Positions 42,301-45,744 of a stretch of DNA of 64,000 nt are shown one piece after another. The notes beneath the pieces were generated by a model. The model saw only the letters and a program-made list of their open reading frames with translations, had not been told where the DNA came from and searched no databases. Each line of letters starts with the position of its first letter. The stretch's first letter is position 1. The stretch is from contig NC_071396.1 in NCBI RefSeq assembly GCF_022682495.2, positions 18,845,735-18,909,734 on the forward strand, in the 5' to 3' direction. The position numbers were made by a program, and so were the translations under genes. Origin of the DNA: Desmodus rotundus. Its lineage: Eukaryota > Chordata > Mammalia > Chiroptera > Phyllostomidae.

Positions 42301-45300
42301 TGACGTTTTACAACTTGGCGAATTGCATTGCCGAAAAACTGAAAGGGCTTTTTACTCTCTTTGCTGGCCACTTAGTGAAGCCTTTTGCTGACACCTTGAA
42401 CCAGGTGAACGTCTCAAAAACAGGTGGGTAGCTGACTCCAGTGCAGATGACACCGTGCTCTGGGGCCTCCCCCAAGGCCCAGAAGTACCGTGGGTGTAAG
42501 GGGGTGCGGGTTCCTTTCGGTAGTGGGCTGTCAGGCCCTCGGGTGTCCGAGGTCGCACAGCGCAGACAGTCGTGCAGTCATTGCCTCTCTAGGGGAAGAA
42601 CAAAGTGGGCCGGGCTGCGAGTCACTGCCAGTGCCTTCCACACGTTCAGGCTCAGACTGCTGTGCTGATGCTGACAAGCCACTCAGTTAACACTGGTCAC
42701 TAAGGTGGCCAGACCAAGGATTCACGGCCCAGCCTGAGCTCTGAAGGAGGACTGGCCCATCTGGGAGACCGGCCACTTTGCGTTCTGCCTTCCTCCTGAG
42801 CCCGTGTTCTAGATCAGTTCAAACCCTGGAGGTTCGATTGTGAAATTCTTACTCCTTTTCTTTCATGTTTACTCTCTCCTGTCTACAGATGAAGCATTTT
42901 TTGACTCTGAAAATGACCCTGAGAAGTGCTGCTTGCTCTTACAGTTTATTTTGGACTGTTTATACAAAATCTTCCTTTTCGACACCCAGCATTTCTTAAG
43001 TAAAGAGCGAGCACAAGCCTTGATGACGCCCCTGGTGGATCAGGTAACCAGACACACTCGATCCGATGAGGAAGCCGTCACCGCTAGGTTTTGCAGGTTT
43101 TACACCTGCTAGAGTGAGTGCGGAATTATCCCCCCTCCTCTTTGCCCCCTCCTCGTGTGTGTTTCTTATTTTACTCGAACTTTGTTTCTAAATTGATTTC
43201 TCGTTTTTTGTGGATTTACATTTGAATTTTTCAAATGAAAGGCCCAATATAAGATCTAGTGGTTAAGTTTTTAATTTGTAGACCTGGTTCTGTCAAGAAC
43301 ATTTGAGGGCGTGGCCTCCTTGGAAGAAAAGCACCCAGAGGACCTGCTGAAGAAGGGAGGGGCTGCTGAGGGCTGTGTGGGTCCCTGTGAGCGCCACTCG
43401 CCGGGGAGAACATTAGAACGGGACGGGGTTTTTGAGTCAGCTAGTATCATGAAGGATAGTGGAATATTCTGTTAAAGATTTTGTTTATTTTTAGAGAGGA
43501 AGGGAGGGAGACTGAGAAGTACAGAAATATCAGTGTCTGGTTTACTCTCACATGGTCCCCACTGGGGACATGGCCTGCAACCCAGGCATGTGTCCTGATT
43601 GGGAATGGAACCCAGGACCCTTTGGTTCACAGCCCGCCCTCAGTCCGCTGAACTCCAGCAGCCGGGGCTGGAACATTATTTACACATTGGGGATGTCTTC
43701 AAACAAATCAACCCTGTTGCTCAGAGTCCTTTTCTCACTCTTAATAGCTGGAAAACGAGTTGGGAGGAGAAGAGAAGTTCCAGGAACGGGTGACCAAGCA
43801 CCTGATTCCGTGCATCGCCCAGTTCTCAGTGGCCATGGCCGATGACTCTCTTTGGAAACCACTCAACTACCAGATTCTGCTGAAGACGAGAGACTCCTCA
43901 CCCAAGGTCAGCAGCGGTGGGCGTCCACCACCAGCGCCCAAATAGCTGTGACACAGCTGTGCGACCGTGGTAACTAGTGGGACAGACTGGGCTGCGGGTC
44001 TTCTAGGACCAGAGTTCGCGCTGTGGTAGACGGAAGTTTGCACCTGAGATTCCGGGTTTTACTTCTAGGTCAGTTTTGAACAACAGCGGTCCTTCCCCTG
44101 TGGTGTGTGAGTGTGTGACACAAGCACTCAAACACTCTCTAAATGTGGGCTTTCACATCTCGGGGAGCCTTAAACTGGCTGCTTGTGCCTTTTTAGCTTC
44201 TCTGGGTGTCACTGCTCCGAGCTGGTCCCCACGCATCCCTCTGAAGGAGGGCAGTGTCTTATCTGCACAGCGCCTCAGACTTAGGGTCCCATGCAGTAAC
44301 AAAGGGGGCGCAGGGTAGGAGCGGTGCTGGAACATGGGTCAGGCTGCCTGTAGGGCAGACAGATCCAACCTGTGAAGTGAACTCTTCTCCTAAGGGGAAT
44401 GTTGGACGGACGTAAACTGAAGTAAACTCACGTGAAAGACCGGTTAGTTTAAGAAGAGCTTGTATCGAGTTTCACATTAAGGTAATGAGTCAAGCAGTAC
44501 GCGTGGGCCAACCTTCCCCTTGCCATCCCTCAGGTCCGATTTGCTGCCCTGATCACTGTGGTAGCACTGGCCGAGACGCTGAGGGAGAATTACATCGTCT
44601 TGCTGCCAGAGTCCATTCCTTTCTTGGCTGAACTGATGGAAGGTATGTGTTTGGGAATTAGTGATGACAGTGCAGTTCCGTGAAAATGTGTCCAATCTGA
44701 GTGCAAATGTGGGTACAGTGAGATTAGCCCTGGGCTCAGGACCTCTGCCTGCTTCTGTTGCAGACTGCAGCAGTGGAGGCTAAATTCCTGCTTTCAGTAG
44801 GGATGGGGGGAAGGTGTTTGGAATGACCTTTCCCTTCACCTCCCATGTGAATAACTTGGTGCGCAGGTGCAGGGTTCTTATGTCAAAATGTCGGGTCCTT
44901 AGGGCTGCGCAGAATTAGCTCCGTGTTAACAACAGCCAGTGTGCCCTCGGGGCTGTGCACGGCTGGCCCTACAGTACTCAACACGGGATGGGCCGTTACC
45001 TGTTTTATAAAGGAAAGAACTGGAGGCTTCAAGGGGTTTAATAATTTGATAAACTAAAAGTGAGCTGGCACTGGGTGGAAGTCCAGGTGTGTGCAGCGGG
45101 GATGTGGGCACAGCGCTTCCCGAGAATCGGCAGTGGGTCTGAGTGTGTGTTGAGCAGGGTGCTGGGGGTAGTGGGCTGACAATTCTGTACTCGGGAAGCA
45201 CTGCTTATTGAACAGAGTAGGTTCGCCTTTGTTTAAACCCAGAGGGTGGCGTCGCTGGGAACTGGGAACTCTCACGTTGGTGCCCCTGCTTTGGGGTTCT

Positions 45301-45569
45301 CTCTTACTCAGCCTCCAGTCTAAGACAGGAGGAATGGGGAGACTTCCTGGGTGCCCTCTGCTTCTTCGACGTGCTTCCCTTCTGTCTTCTGACTGGATGC
45401 CGGAGGTGGAAGCCGTGTAGAGCTAGGCGGGTAGGCACTGAGACAGGAAGACTGACTCATCTGAACTCCCGATTTTCTAGATGAATGTGAAGAAGTGGAA
45501 CGCCAGTGCCAAAAGACTGTTCAGCGACTGGAAGCTGTACTGGGAGAGCCGCTCCAGAGCTACTTCTAA
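99..45569 (+). CDS. HEATR1: HEATR1 gene, 43 coding exons (5'-truncated by window)
   Basis: HEAT repeat-containing protein 1 (yeast Utp10) is a nucleolar scaffold of the t-UTP/UTP-A part of the small-subunit processome, needed for pre-rRNA transcription and early 18S processing. The spliced exons give 2,095 residues (first codon split) matching vertebrate HEATR1 from Gly48 (GLEELLGIDPSFEQF) to the C-terminal EPLQSYF, followed by TAA. Assuming 47 upstream residues as in human, the full protein would be 2,142 residues, against 2,144 in human. The U3snoRNP10-type domain falls about residues 240-355 (exons 4-6 here), the BP28CT domain about 1855-2010 (exons 37-40), and a final HEAT repeat about 2065-2140. 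All 42 internal introns are GT-AG with matching phases and no stop was seen, so the gene looks functional. The start codon, 5' UTR and promoter are outside the window. Identification is from remembered family sequence and is very secure. Confidence 0.98.
845..955 (-). repeat. MIR SINE fragment
   Basis: The stretch ggagaaaactgaggcatag, then gggttaagttgccta and a CACACA tract, matches the reverse complement of the MIR core (gaaactgaggcacagagaggttaagtgacttg). Confidence 0.6.
2855..3330 (-). mobile_element. Mariner-family DNA transposon relic
   Basis: The reverse strand from 3219 to about 3025 encodes a mariner transposase N-terminal region: HFQRIMLSYFKKRKNA, then QKKVCAVYGQDAVTDQ and CQKWFAKF, the helix-turn-helix part of the family. 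The frame then runs into unrelated sequence and the catalytic DD(34)D region is absent. The boundaries are approximate. It is dead and sits inside the first intron. Confidence 0.65.
2935..3022 (+). mobile_element. MER20-like hAT fragment
   Basis: tagtgggtagaggc, tgctgctaaacatctt and caaagaattatttggc in order match the 3' half of the MER20 hAT-Charlie consensus as I remember it. It abuts the transposase-like part of the mariner relic, with mariner-like sequence also on its other side. Confidence 0.5.
3333..3356 (+). repeat. Poly(A) run (A24)
   Basis: Twenty-four consecutive A, 72 bases before the acceptor of the next exon. It may be the remnant of a retroposed tail or simple expansion. Confidence 0.9.
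3429..3570 (+). CDS. HEATR1: HEATR1 exon 2 of window (~120-167)
   Basis: Acceptor tcccccag, donor gtatga. Encodes FHIHLYNQDSLIACV through WFWLLPVK; ends on a codon boundary. Confidence 0.97.
3780..3945 (-). repeat. MIR SINE fragment
   Basis: The motif tggcggagttgggatttgaa with an upstream ttacttgccagagtt-like segment matches the MIR core in reverse orientation. Confidence 0.55.
5012..5113 (+). CDS. HEATR1: HEATR1 exon 3 of window (~168-201)
   Basis: Acceptor tttgacag, donor gtgagt. Encodes QSGVPLARGTLITHC through SLVTKSVK, both ends in phase 0. Confidence 0.97.
5547..5687 (+). CDS. HEATR1: HEATR1 exon 4 of window (~202-248)
   Basis: Acceptor tgttccag, donor gttggc. Encodes VFAEYPGSSAQLRVL through LFPYVQK. 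Start of the U3snoRNP10-type region. Confidence 0.97.
5945..6170 (+). mobile_element. MLT1-like MaLR LTR fragment
   Basis: ttaaacaacagaactttagt, ctctcacagttctggaggtt and a tgtcggcaggg segment follow the order of the MLT1 LTR consensus as I remember it. The element may continue to about 6,520, but the match fades after 6,170. Confidence 0.5.
6663..6874 (+). CDS. HEATR1: HEATR1 exon 5 of window (~249-319)
   Basis: Acceptor atgtttag, donor gtacgt. Encodes GLKSSLPDYRAATYM through RQKPDSLGK, ending two bases into a Lys codon. Part of the U3snoRNP10-type domain. Confidence 0.97.
7004..7137 (+). CDS. HEATR1: HEATR1 exon 6 of window (~319-364)
   Basis: Acceptor cttcaaag, donor gtgtgt. Encodes PFPHLCNVPDLVTIL through SIINHVT. 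The preceding intron is only 129 bp. Confidence 0.97.
7460..7611 (-). mobile_element. Ves-type bat SINE
   Basis: Reverse-oriented tRNA-derived SINE: A-box side reads ctgagctacctggccagggc on the + strand, with the tail side as agagagagagaaacattgat. Related segments (tttccctt / cttcccttt) flank both sides, suggesting a decayed target duplication. A short GATT repeat (7442-7465) lies at the tail end. Confidence 0.8.
8134..8760 (+). mobile_element. Tigger-like (TcMar) DNA transposon, non-autonomous
   Basis: Begins cagtcatcccccctttggc and ends ggatggggggacagttg, so the termini are inverted copies around a TCCCCCC core. Interior landmarks such as attagtcacttggttaac and ttacaaattaaactttatcg match a primate-era Tigger relative as I remember it. 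No transposase frame survives. Confidence 0.6.
8740..8870 (+). repeat. Possible MIR fragment
   Basis: ggttcaggtcccaacttaac, ccactcataatgtgacctgg and gggaag resemble the MIR core. It overlaps the end of the Tigger-like element, so the border is uncertain. Confidence 0.4.
9069..9171 (+). CDS. HEATR1: HEATR1 exon 7 of window (~364-398)
   Basis: Acceptor tgtactaag, donor gtaagt. Encodes GEEAEGADGEIYRKH through DHLLA, ending two bases into a Ser codon. Confidence 0.97.
9908..10163 (-). mobile_element. Ves-type bat SINE with 14-bp target duplication
   Basis: Reverse-oriented SINE at 9922-10149, with a T-rich tail complement and the tRNA-derived head at its right end (caattcctggtcagggcg when read on the minus strand). 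It is flanked by perfect direct repeats agattataagactt at 9908-9921 and 10150-10163, the mark of an L1-driven insertion. One of the youngest-looking copies here. Confidence 0.9.
10313..10423 (+). CDS. HEATR1: HEATR1 exon 8 of window (~398-435)
   Basis: Acceptor gttttgcag, donor gtaagt. Encodes LLFEEYISYNSQEEI through LIRLLEN. Confidence 0.97.
10807..10924 (+). CDS. HEATR1: HEATR1 exon 9 of window (~435-474)
   Basis: Acceptor cttcccag, donor gtaagt. Encodes YPRTLDVVLEEHLKQ through STSGGKYQ. Confidence 0.97.
11041..11239 (-). mobile_element. Ves-type bat SINE
   Basis: Reverse-oriented copy: tail complement tttaatttttaaaaaattga, middle ggagagagaaacatc, head complement ctgagctacccggccacggc. ctctttgg occurs just before (about 11,017) and just after the element, consistent with a target duplication. 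Confidence 0.8.
12208..12315 (+). CDS. HEATR1: HEATR1 exon 10 of window (~475-510)
   Basis: Acceptor atcctatag (the acceptor six bases downstream, inside tttttag, would break the family alignment), donor gtttgt. Encodes FLADSDTSLMLSLNH through NIVETSK. Confidence 0.95.
12316..13878 (+). other. HEATR1 intron after window exon 10
   Basis: A 1.6-kb intron. A locally CpG-richer block at about 12,345-12,545 differs from the AT-rich surroundings but has no recognisable gene. A reverse-oriented MIR lies near 13,465-13,570. Nothing else can be named. Confidence 0.6.
13465..13570 (-). repeat. MIR SINE fragment
   Basis: gaaaggttaggggactcacc, then gtgagtggtagagctggggc and gaaacccgtgt follow the reverse complement of the MIR core. 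Confidence 0.65.
13879..13974 (+). CDS. HEATR1: HEATR1 exon 11 of window (~511-542)
   Basis: Acceptor cttgttcag, donor gtgagt. Encodes ESIDESFIKEAILTR through AVSAFE. Confidence 0.97.
14418..14506 (+). CDS. HEATR1: HEATR1 exon 12 of window (~543-572)
   Basis: Acceptor ttcctctag, donor gtatgt. Encodes VFKRHFTSEVTVSNL through AELSKNRA and the first two bases of a Trp codon. Confidence 0.97.
14945..15130 (-). mobile_element. Ves-type bat SINE
   Basis: Reverse-oriented: tttatttattttagagataa, gggagagagaaacaccaa and gccacctggccaggg. ttggttatttcatttt before and ttggttattttatttt after form a near-perfect target duplication. Confidence 0.85.
15225..15290 (+). repeat. L2 3'-end fragment
   Basis: ttcttagcacatagtatgtg followed by ttcagataatttttgaactt resembles the L2 3' end (gcacatagtaggtgctcaataaatg...). 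Confidence 0.4.
15573..15784 (+). CDS. HEATR1: HEATR1 exon 13 of window (~572-643)
   Basis: Acceptor tgtcttttag, donor gtaaga. Encodes YEVLELATDIIVKEE through HPVLRGWKE. Confidence 0.97.
16115..16236 (+). CDS. HEATR1: HEATR1 exon 14 of window (~643-683)
   Basis: Acceptor tttttacag after a long T run, donor gtaggg. Encodes ALENTMKSTKSGKLV through PSSMLQM. Confidence 0.97.
16855..17046 (+). CDS. HEATR1: HEATR1 exon 15 of window (~684-747)
   Basis: Acceptor gttttcccag, donor gtgagg. Encodes VEGLTSLGEKEPLSL through KLESVVTAV. Confidence 0.97.
17047..18456 (+). other. HEATR1 intron after window exon 15
   Basis: A 1.4-kb intron with a short GC-rich start (17,060-17,170). I see no gene or recognisable mobile element in it. 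Confidence 0.6.
18457..18640 (+). CDS. HEATR1: HEATR1 exon 16 of window (~748-809)
   Basis: Acceptor cccgtgtcag, donor gtagga. Encodes EMPSEWHSELLRDRG through ALKAPKSFPK. Confidence 0.97.
18782..18918 (+). CDS. HEATR1: HEATR1 exon 17 of window (~809-854)
   Basis: Acceptor tccgcgtag after a 141-bp intron, donor gtgcgg. Encodes GVWWNPDQLEADSRD through LMKLFLK. Confidence 0.96.
19663..19855 (+). CDS. HEATR1: HEATR1 exon 18 of window (~855-919)
   Basis: Acceptor tttaatttag, donor gtactg. Encodes VHLEDVSQLFKFLSV, VLQTQALYVGCAMLS and LASSSSP. Confidence 0.97.
20838..21030 (+). mobile_element. Ves-type bat SINE
   Basis: Forward copy: gccctggccagtgtcactga, B-box region ggtcgcaggttcgatccctg, then a pyrimidine-rich tail (ctctccgtccctcccattcc) and an A-rich end. 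The B box GGTTCGATCC is intact, showing its tRNA origin. Confidence 0.88.
22046..22345 (+). mobile_element. Tigger-like (TcMar) non-autonomous element
   Basis: ttagggtcaccgactcccat, gcctgctgttgaccggaagc, ttacaataaagtaagctaga and tagtggacccacgcagtgca appear in the order of a common mammalian Tigger-type MER element whose end reads like CAGTTGACCCTTGAACAAC. Both termini are eroded. Confidence 0.55.
24104..24273 (+). CDS. HEATR1: HEATR1 exon 19 of window (~919-975)
   Basis: Acceptor tggttgcag, donor gtgact. Encodes VASLLLNLGSPVKEV through SDASYVVQ, a clear HEAT-like helix pair. Confidence 0.97.
24616..24774 (+). CDS. HEATR1: HEATR1 exon 20 of window (~976-1028)
   Basis: Acceptor gtaccctag, donor gtgagt. 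Encodes DLATLFEELQREKKL through LQGVHGE. Confidence 0.97.
25110..25735 (+). mobile_element. Mariner-family relic, internally deleted
   Basis: Forward frames across 25,400-25,640, with stops and shifts, show the mariner C-terminal signature: a PDLTLSDLFP segment like the family's YSPDLAPCD motif, then KGRHCADVEEVKQKM. Start-side gggacccccaaaaaaccc and end-side actttttgggggggg are inverted C/A and T/G blocks like eroded TIRs. At about 0.6 kb it is half the length of an intact 1.3-kb mariner. Confidence 0.6.
26021..26232 (+). mobile_element. Ves-type bat SINE (near consensus)
   Basis: Full-length forward copy: gccctggctggtgtggctca at the head, ttggtttgattcccagtcgg B-box area, gaggcaaccacacattgatg, (CTCTCC) pyrimidine tract and an AATAAA-rich tail. 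Flanks agaattaaccatctt (26,005) and agaattgagcatcct (26,233) are an imperfect target duplication. Confidence 0.92.
26253..26455 (+). mobile_element. hAT-Charlie-type MITE
   Basis: agtaaataatttaggctctg, caggccatacagtctgtggc and a closing ggcccacaagccatattttgc segment match the common mammalian hAT repeat that reads taaatattttaggctttgcgggccacatg. It follows the SINE by about 20 bp. Confidence 0.55.
26854..27096 (+). CDS. HEATR1: HEATR1 exon 21 of window (~1029-1109)
   Basis: Acceptor acacttcag, donor gtcagt. Encodes MVLSQLLPMVEQLLE, TVLHLTLGKYNEYSA and QITALEK. Confidence 0.97.
27369..27500 (+). CDS. HEATR1: HEATR1 exon 22 of window (~1110-1153)
   Basis: Acceptor tacctctag, donor gtaagt. Encodes ITKPFFAAVSDEKVQ through TISSVFKG. 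Confidence 0.97.
28332..28435 (+). CDS. HEATR1: HEATR1 exon 23 of window (~1154-1188)
   Basis: Acceptor cttatttcag, donor gtaagc. Encodes ISVNAEQVRIELEPP then the basic stretch TRRQKMQQ, a likely disordered charged linker. Confidence 0.97.
28608..28751 (+). CDS. HEATR1: HEATR1 exon 24 of window (~1188-1236)
   Basis: Acceptor gtttcccag, donor gtaatg. Encodes KSQDLESAQEVGSSY, WQRVTLILELLQHKK and FSLLS. Confidence 0.97.
28985..29320 (-). mobile_element. L1 3'-end fragment, antisense
   Basis: tcacatttattggggtgacg is the reverse complement of the bat L1 3' terminus (compare tcaccccagtagattcaatt at 60,722). It continues with ctctggtaaccaccatgctg and ggcagtatttcatcttctta, as in the antisense L1 3' region. 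Confidence 0.7.
29698..29816 (+). CDS. HEATR1: HEATR1 exon 25 of window (~1236-1276)
   Basis: Acceptor tatcccgcag, donor gtacgt. Encodes CLEPLPPEQGTMEYT through SPDGGRIPK. Only 107 bp separates it from the next exon. Confidence 0.97.
29924..30045 (+). CDS. HEATR1: HEATR1 exon 26 of window (~1276-1316)
   Basis: Acceptor accactctag, donor gtaagt. Encodes VLDEEKFNVELIVQC through LLGTVAGIFP. Confidence 0.97.
30140..30325 (+). repeat. MIR SINE fragment
   Basis: cagccctgcctcttactagc, gcttcggttcctctttgtga and gcagtgcctggcccacgtca follow the MIR core and its 3' part in forward orientation. Confidence 0.6.
30503..30658 (+). mobile_element. hAT-type MITE with terminal inverted repeats
   Basis: Starts cagaggttcttaacctgggg and ends atggttgagaatcactg; the ends are imperfect inverted repeats (CAG.GGTTCTTAACC versus GGTTGAGAATCACTG) as in mammalian hAT-Charlie MITEs. 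About 156 bp, no coding capacity. Confidence 0.6.
30660..31345 (-). mobile_element. Old L1 (L1M-type) 3' fragment, antisense
   Basis: Consecutive antisense L1 landmarks: catttaaagtgtacagttca, gatggctgaatagtatttca, aattgctgggtcatttgcta, gcatttccctgatgactaac and tgagcatcttttcttggact. It fills most of the intron before the exon at 31,445. Confidence 0.75.
31445..31573 (+). CDS. HEATR1: HEATR1 exon 27 of window (~1317-1359)
   Basis: Acceptor ttctttcag, donor gtaagc. Encodes DKVLHNIMSIFTFMG through MVIPALIQ. Confidence 0.97.
31574..32969 (+). other. HEATR1 intron after window exon 27
   Basis: A 1.4-kb intron. An L2 3'-end fragment lies at about 32,750-32,850. The rest shows nothing that I recognise. 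Confidence 0.55.
32750..32850 (+). repeat. L2 3'-end fragment
   Basis: ctttggggcagggctcacgc, gatagtgcctgggatataat and ctcatcgaatatttactgat follow the L2 3' end pattern (gggcagggact... gtgcctggcacatag... caataaatatt). Confidence 0.5.
32970..33200 (+). CDS. HEATR1: HEATR1 exon 28 of window (~1360-1436)
   Basis: Acceptor ccactctgcag, donor gtcaga. Encodes SDGGDSVEVTRNVEN, FVDALPHVPEHRRLP and TVLAATYGEK. Confidence 0.97.
33906..34032 (+). CDS. HEATR1: HEATR1 exon 29 of window (~1437-1479)
   Basis: Acceptor ctctacacag, donor gtgagt. Encodes DAILEADTEFWVSVC through QLPEEKE. Confidence 0.97.
34827..34985 (-). mobile_element. Degenerate Ves-type SINE
   Basis: Reverse-oriented: gattttacagacagaggaag, cccccaaccaggggtcggac and ccaatgacacctcctggccc keep the order of the Ves element but with many changes. 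An older copy than the others. Confidence 0.65.
35366..35526 (+). CDS. HEATR1: HEATR1 exon 30 of window (~1479-1532)
   Basis: Acceptor ctctttttcag, donor gtggtg. Encodes TVPKAVPKQSESQGD, TSKQLRHFKFLSVSF and SSHFIRK. The N-terminal third is a variable acidic/Ser-rich linker in the family. Confidence 0.96.
35720..36130 (+). mobile_element. Old L1M-type fragment
   Basis: ctaggaatgtgcacgggagc, cagaactggcaacctccgag, caacaacatgacattgaggg and ctggttctagttcaaaagca follow the sense L1 3' region in order, strongly decayed. Confidence 0.55.
36770..37450 (+). mobile_element. Old L1M-type fragment
   Basis: tcttaaaaacttcagctcaa, ggttaaatgagatgccaccg, taaatgtctgcaaacagctg and aatgaataaaaaagctgtat match landmarks of sense L1 3' sequence in the correct order. 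Confidence 0.6.
37785..37950 (+). mobile_element. hAT-like repeat fragment
   Basis: ggtggcaaacacaaggcccg, caggccaaagccagccctgc and a tandemly repeated ccctgcaccttgttt block (37,823 and 37,844) resemble mammalian hAT repeats built around ggcccgcaggcc. Family not assigned. Confidence 0.4.
38062..38108 (+). CDS. HEATR1: HEATR1 exon 31 of window (~1533-1548), 47 bp
   Basis: Acceptor aaaaaccag, donor gtatgt. Encodes VVESGGPQVLKGLEQ plus a split Arg. It is the smallest coding exon in the window and is followed by a 105-bp intron. Skipping it would shift the frame (47 is not a multiple of 3). Confidence 0.95.
38214..38337 (+). CDS. HEATR1: HEATR1 exon 32 of window (~1548-1589)
   Basis: Acceptor ctgtgtttcag, donor gtgggt. 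Encodes LLEAVLGYINAVAQS through KAYDVLDK. Confidence 0.97.
38960..39100 (+). CDS. HEATR1: HEATR1 exon 33 of window (~1590-1636)
   Basis: Acceptor gatctctag, donor gtaagt. Encodes VNALLPTETFIPVMR, LPSVRRKAMDLLNNK and SWKKKT, a typical HEAT repeat. Confidence 0.97.
39591..39880 (+). CDS. HEATR1: HEATR1 exon 34 of window (~1637-1733), largest
   Basis: Acceptor gttctcttcag, donor gtatgc. Encodes VFHFLNLVPVLLAIV, TLKLLCKNFGAENPE and TLGALAIPQLP. The largest coding exon here (290 bp). Confidence 0.97.
40445..40595 (+). CDS. HEATR1: HEATR1 exon 35 of window (~1733-1783)
   Basis: Acceptor gtctctag, donor gtgagc. Encodes LMPSLLTTLKNTSEL through SPYLEGVLSQ. Confidence 0.97.
40596..41517 (+). other. 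HEATR1 intron after window exon 35
   Basis: A 0.9-kb GC-richer intron without recognisable repeats or genes. The long open frames on the minus strand (40,770-41,333) have no family likeness. Confidence 0.55.
41518..41676 (+). CDS. HEATR1: HEATR1 exon 36 of window (~1784-1836)
   Basis: Acceptor gtctctgcag, donor gttagg. Encodes VIHLEKITSEMGAAS through KQIQKHWQ. Confidence 0.97.
41796..41930 (+). CDS. HEATR1: HEATR1 exon 37 of window (~1837-1881)
   Basis: Acceptor ctcactgtag, donor gtcagc, after a 119-bp intron. Encodes SHTGPFMSILQEHIG through RAQHPE; entry to the BP28CT domain. Confidence 0.97.
42065..42169 (+). CDS. HEATR1: HEATR1 exon 38 of window (~1882-1916)
   Basis: Acceptor tttttttcag, donor gtaagc. 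Encodes SDLEQVGKTESCIID through VTFRPLFFK, BP28CT domain. The next intron is only 85 bp. Confidence 0.97.
42255..42423 (+). CDS. HEATR1: HEATR1 exon 39 of window (~1917-1973)
   Basis: Acceptor tctttctag, donor gtgggt. Encodes LFDWAKTEDAPRDRQ, TLFAGHLVKPFADTL and NQVNVSKT, the highly conserved centre of BP28CT. Confidence 0.98.
42889..43043 (+). CDS. HEATR1: HEATR1 exon 40 of window (~1973-2024)
   Basis: Acceptor tgtctacag, donor gtaacc. Encodes EAFFDSENDPEKCCL through LMTPLVDQ; end of BP28CT. Confidence 0.97.
43474..43671 (-). mobile_element. Ves-type bat SINE
   Basis: Reverse-oriented: tail complement aaagattttgtttattttta, middle gatggaacccag-like segment (gggaatggaacccaggaccc) and head complement near 43,650-43,671. 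ggaatattctgtt before and ggaacattattta after suggest a decayed target duplication. Confidence 0.75.
43748..43906 (+). CDS. HEATR1: HEATR1 exon 41 of window (~2025-2077)
   Basis: Acceptor tcttaatag, donor gtcagc. Encodes LENELGGEEKFQERV, CIAQFSVAMADDSLW and KTRDSSPK. Confidence 0.97.
44534..44642 (+). CDS. HEATR1: HEATR1 exon 42 of window (~2078-2114)
   Basis: Acceptor catccctcag, donor gtatgt. Encodes VRFAALITVVALAET through PFLAELME, the C-terminal HEAT repeat. Confidence 0.97.
44985..45115 (-). repeat. MIR SINE fragment
   Basis: tttataaaggaaagaactgg, cttcaaggggtttaataatt and aaaagtgagctggcactggg match the MIR core in reverse orientation. Confidence 0.55.
45481..45569 (+). CDS. HEATR1: HEATR1 last coding exon (exon 43 of window)
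   Basis: Acceptor gattttctag. Encodes ECEEVERQCQKTVQR and ends EPLQSYF-TAA, the conserved end of the protein. The 3' UTR follows without a further intron that I can see. Confidence 0.98.
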
Positions 45570-45725
45570 AACCGTGGCATCTCGGTGTTTCCTCCTCTGT
45601 TCAGAGTTCGGATGTGTATTTTTATTTTTGGGTGTTGAACACCTACGTGGACTTTAGAAACTCCCTGCCTCGTTTGTACCTGCATTCAGCCCCTCCTGGC
45701 ACCTGTGTAGAATAACTGCAGAGAG

Positions 45726-45731
45726 AGTAAA
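45726..45731 (+). terminator. HEATR1: Possible HEATR1 polyadenylation signal (AGTAAA)
   Basis: The variant hexamer AGTAAA lies 157 bp after the stop codon and is followed by a GT-rich stretch (gctggtttggta) about 10 bases on. No AATAAA or ATTAAA was noticed in the next 2 kb. A longer 3' UTR is also possible. Confidence 0.35.
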
Positions 45732-45744
45732 TGACAGCGCTGGT

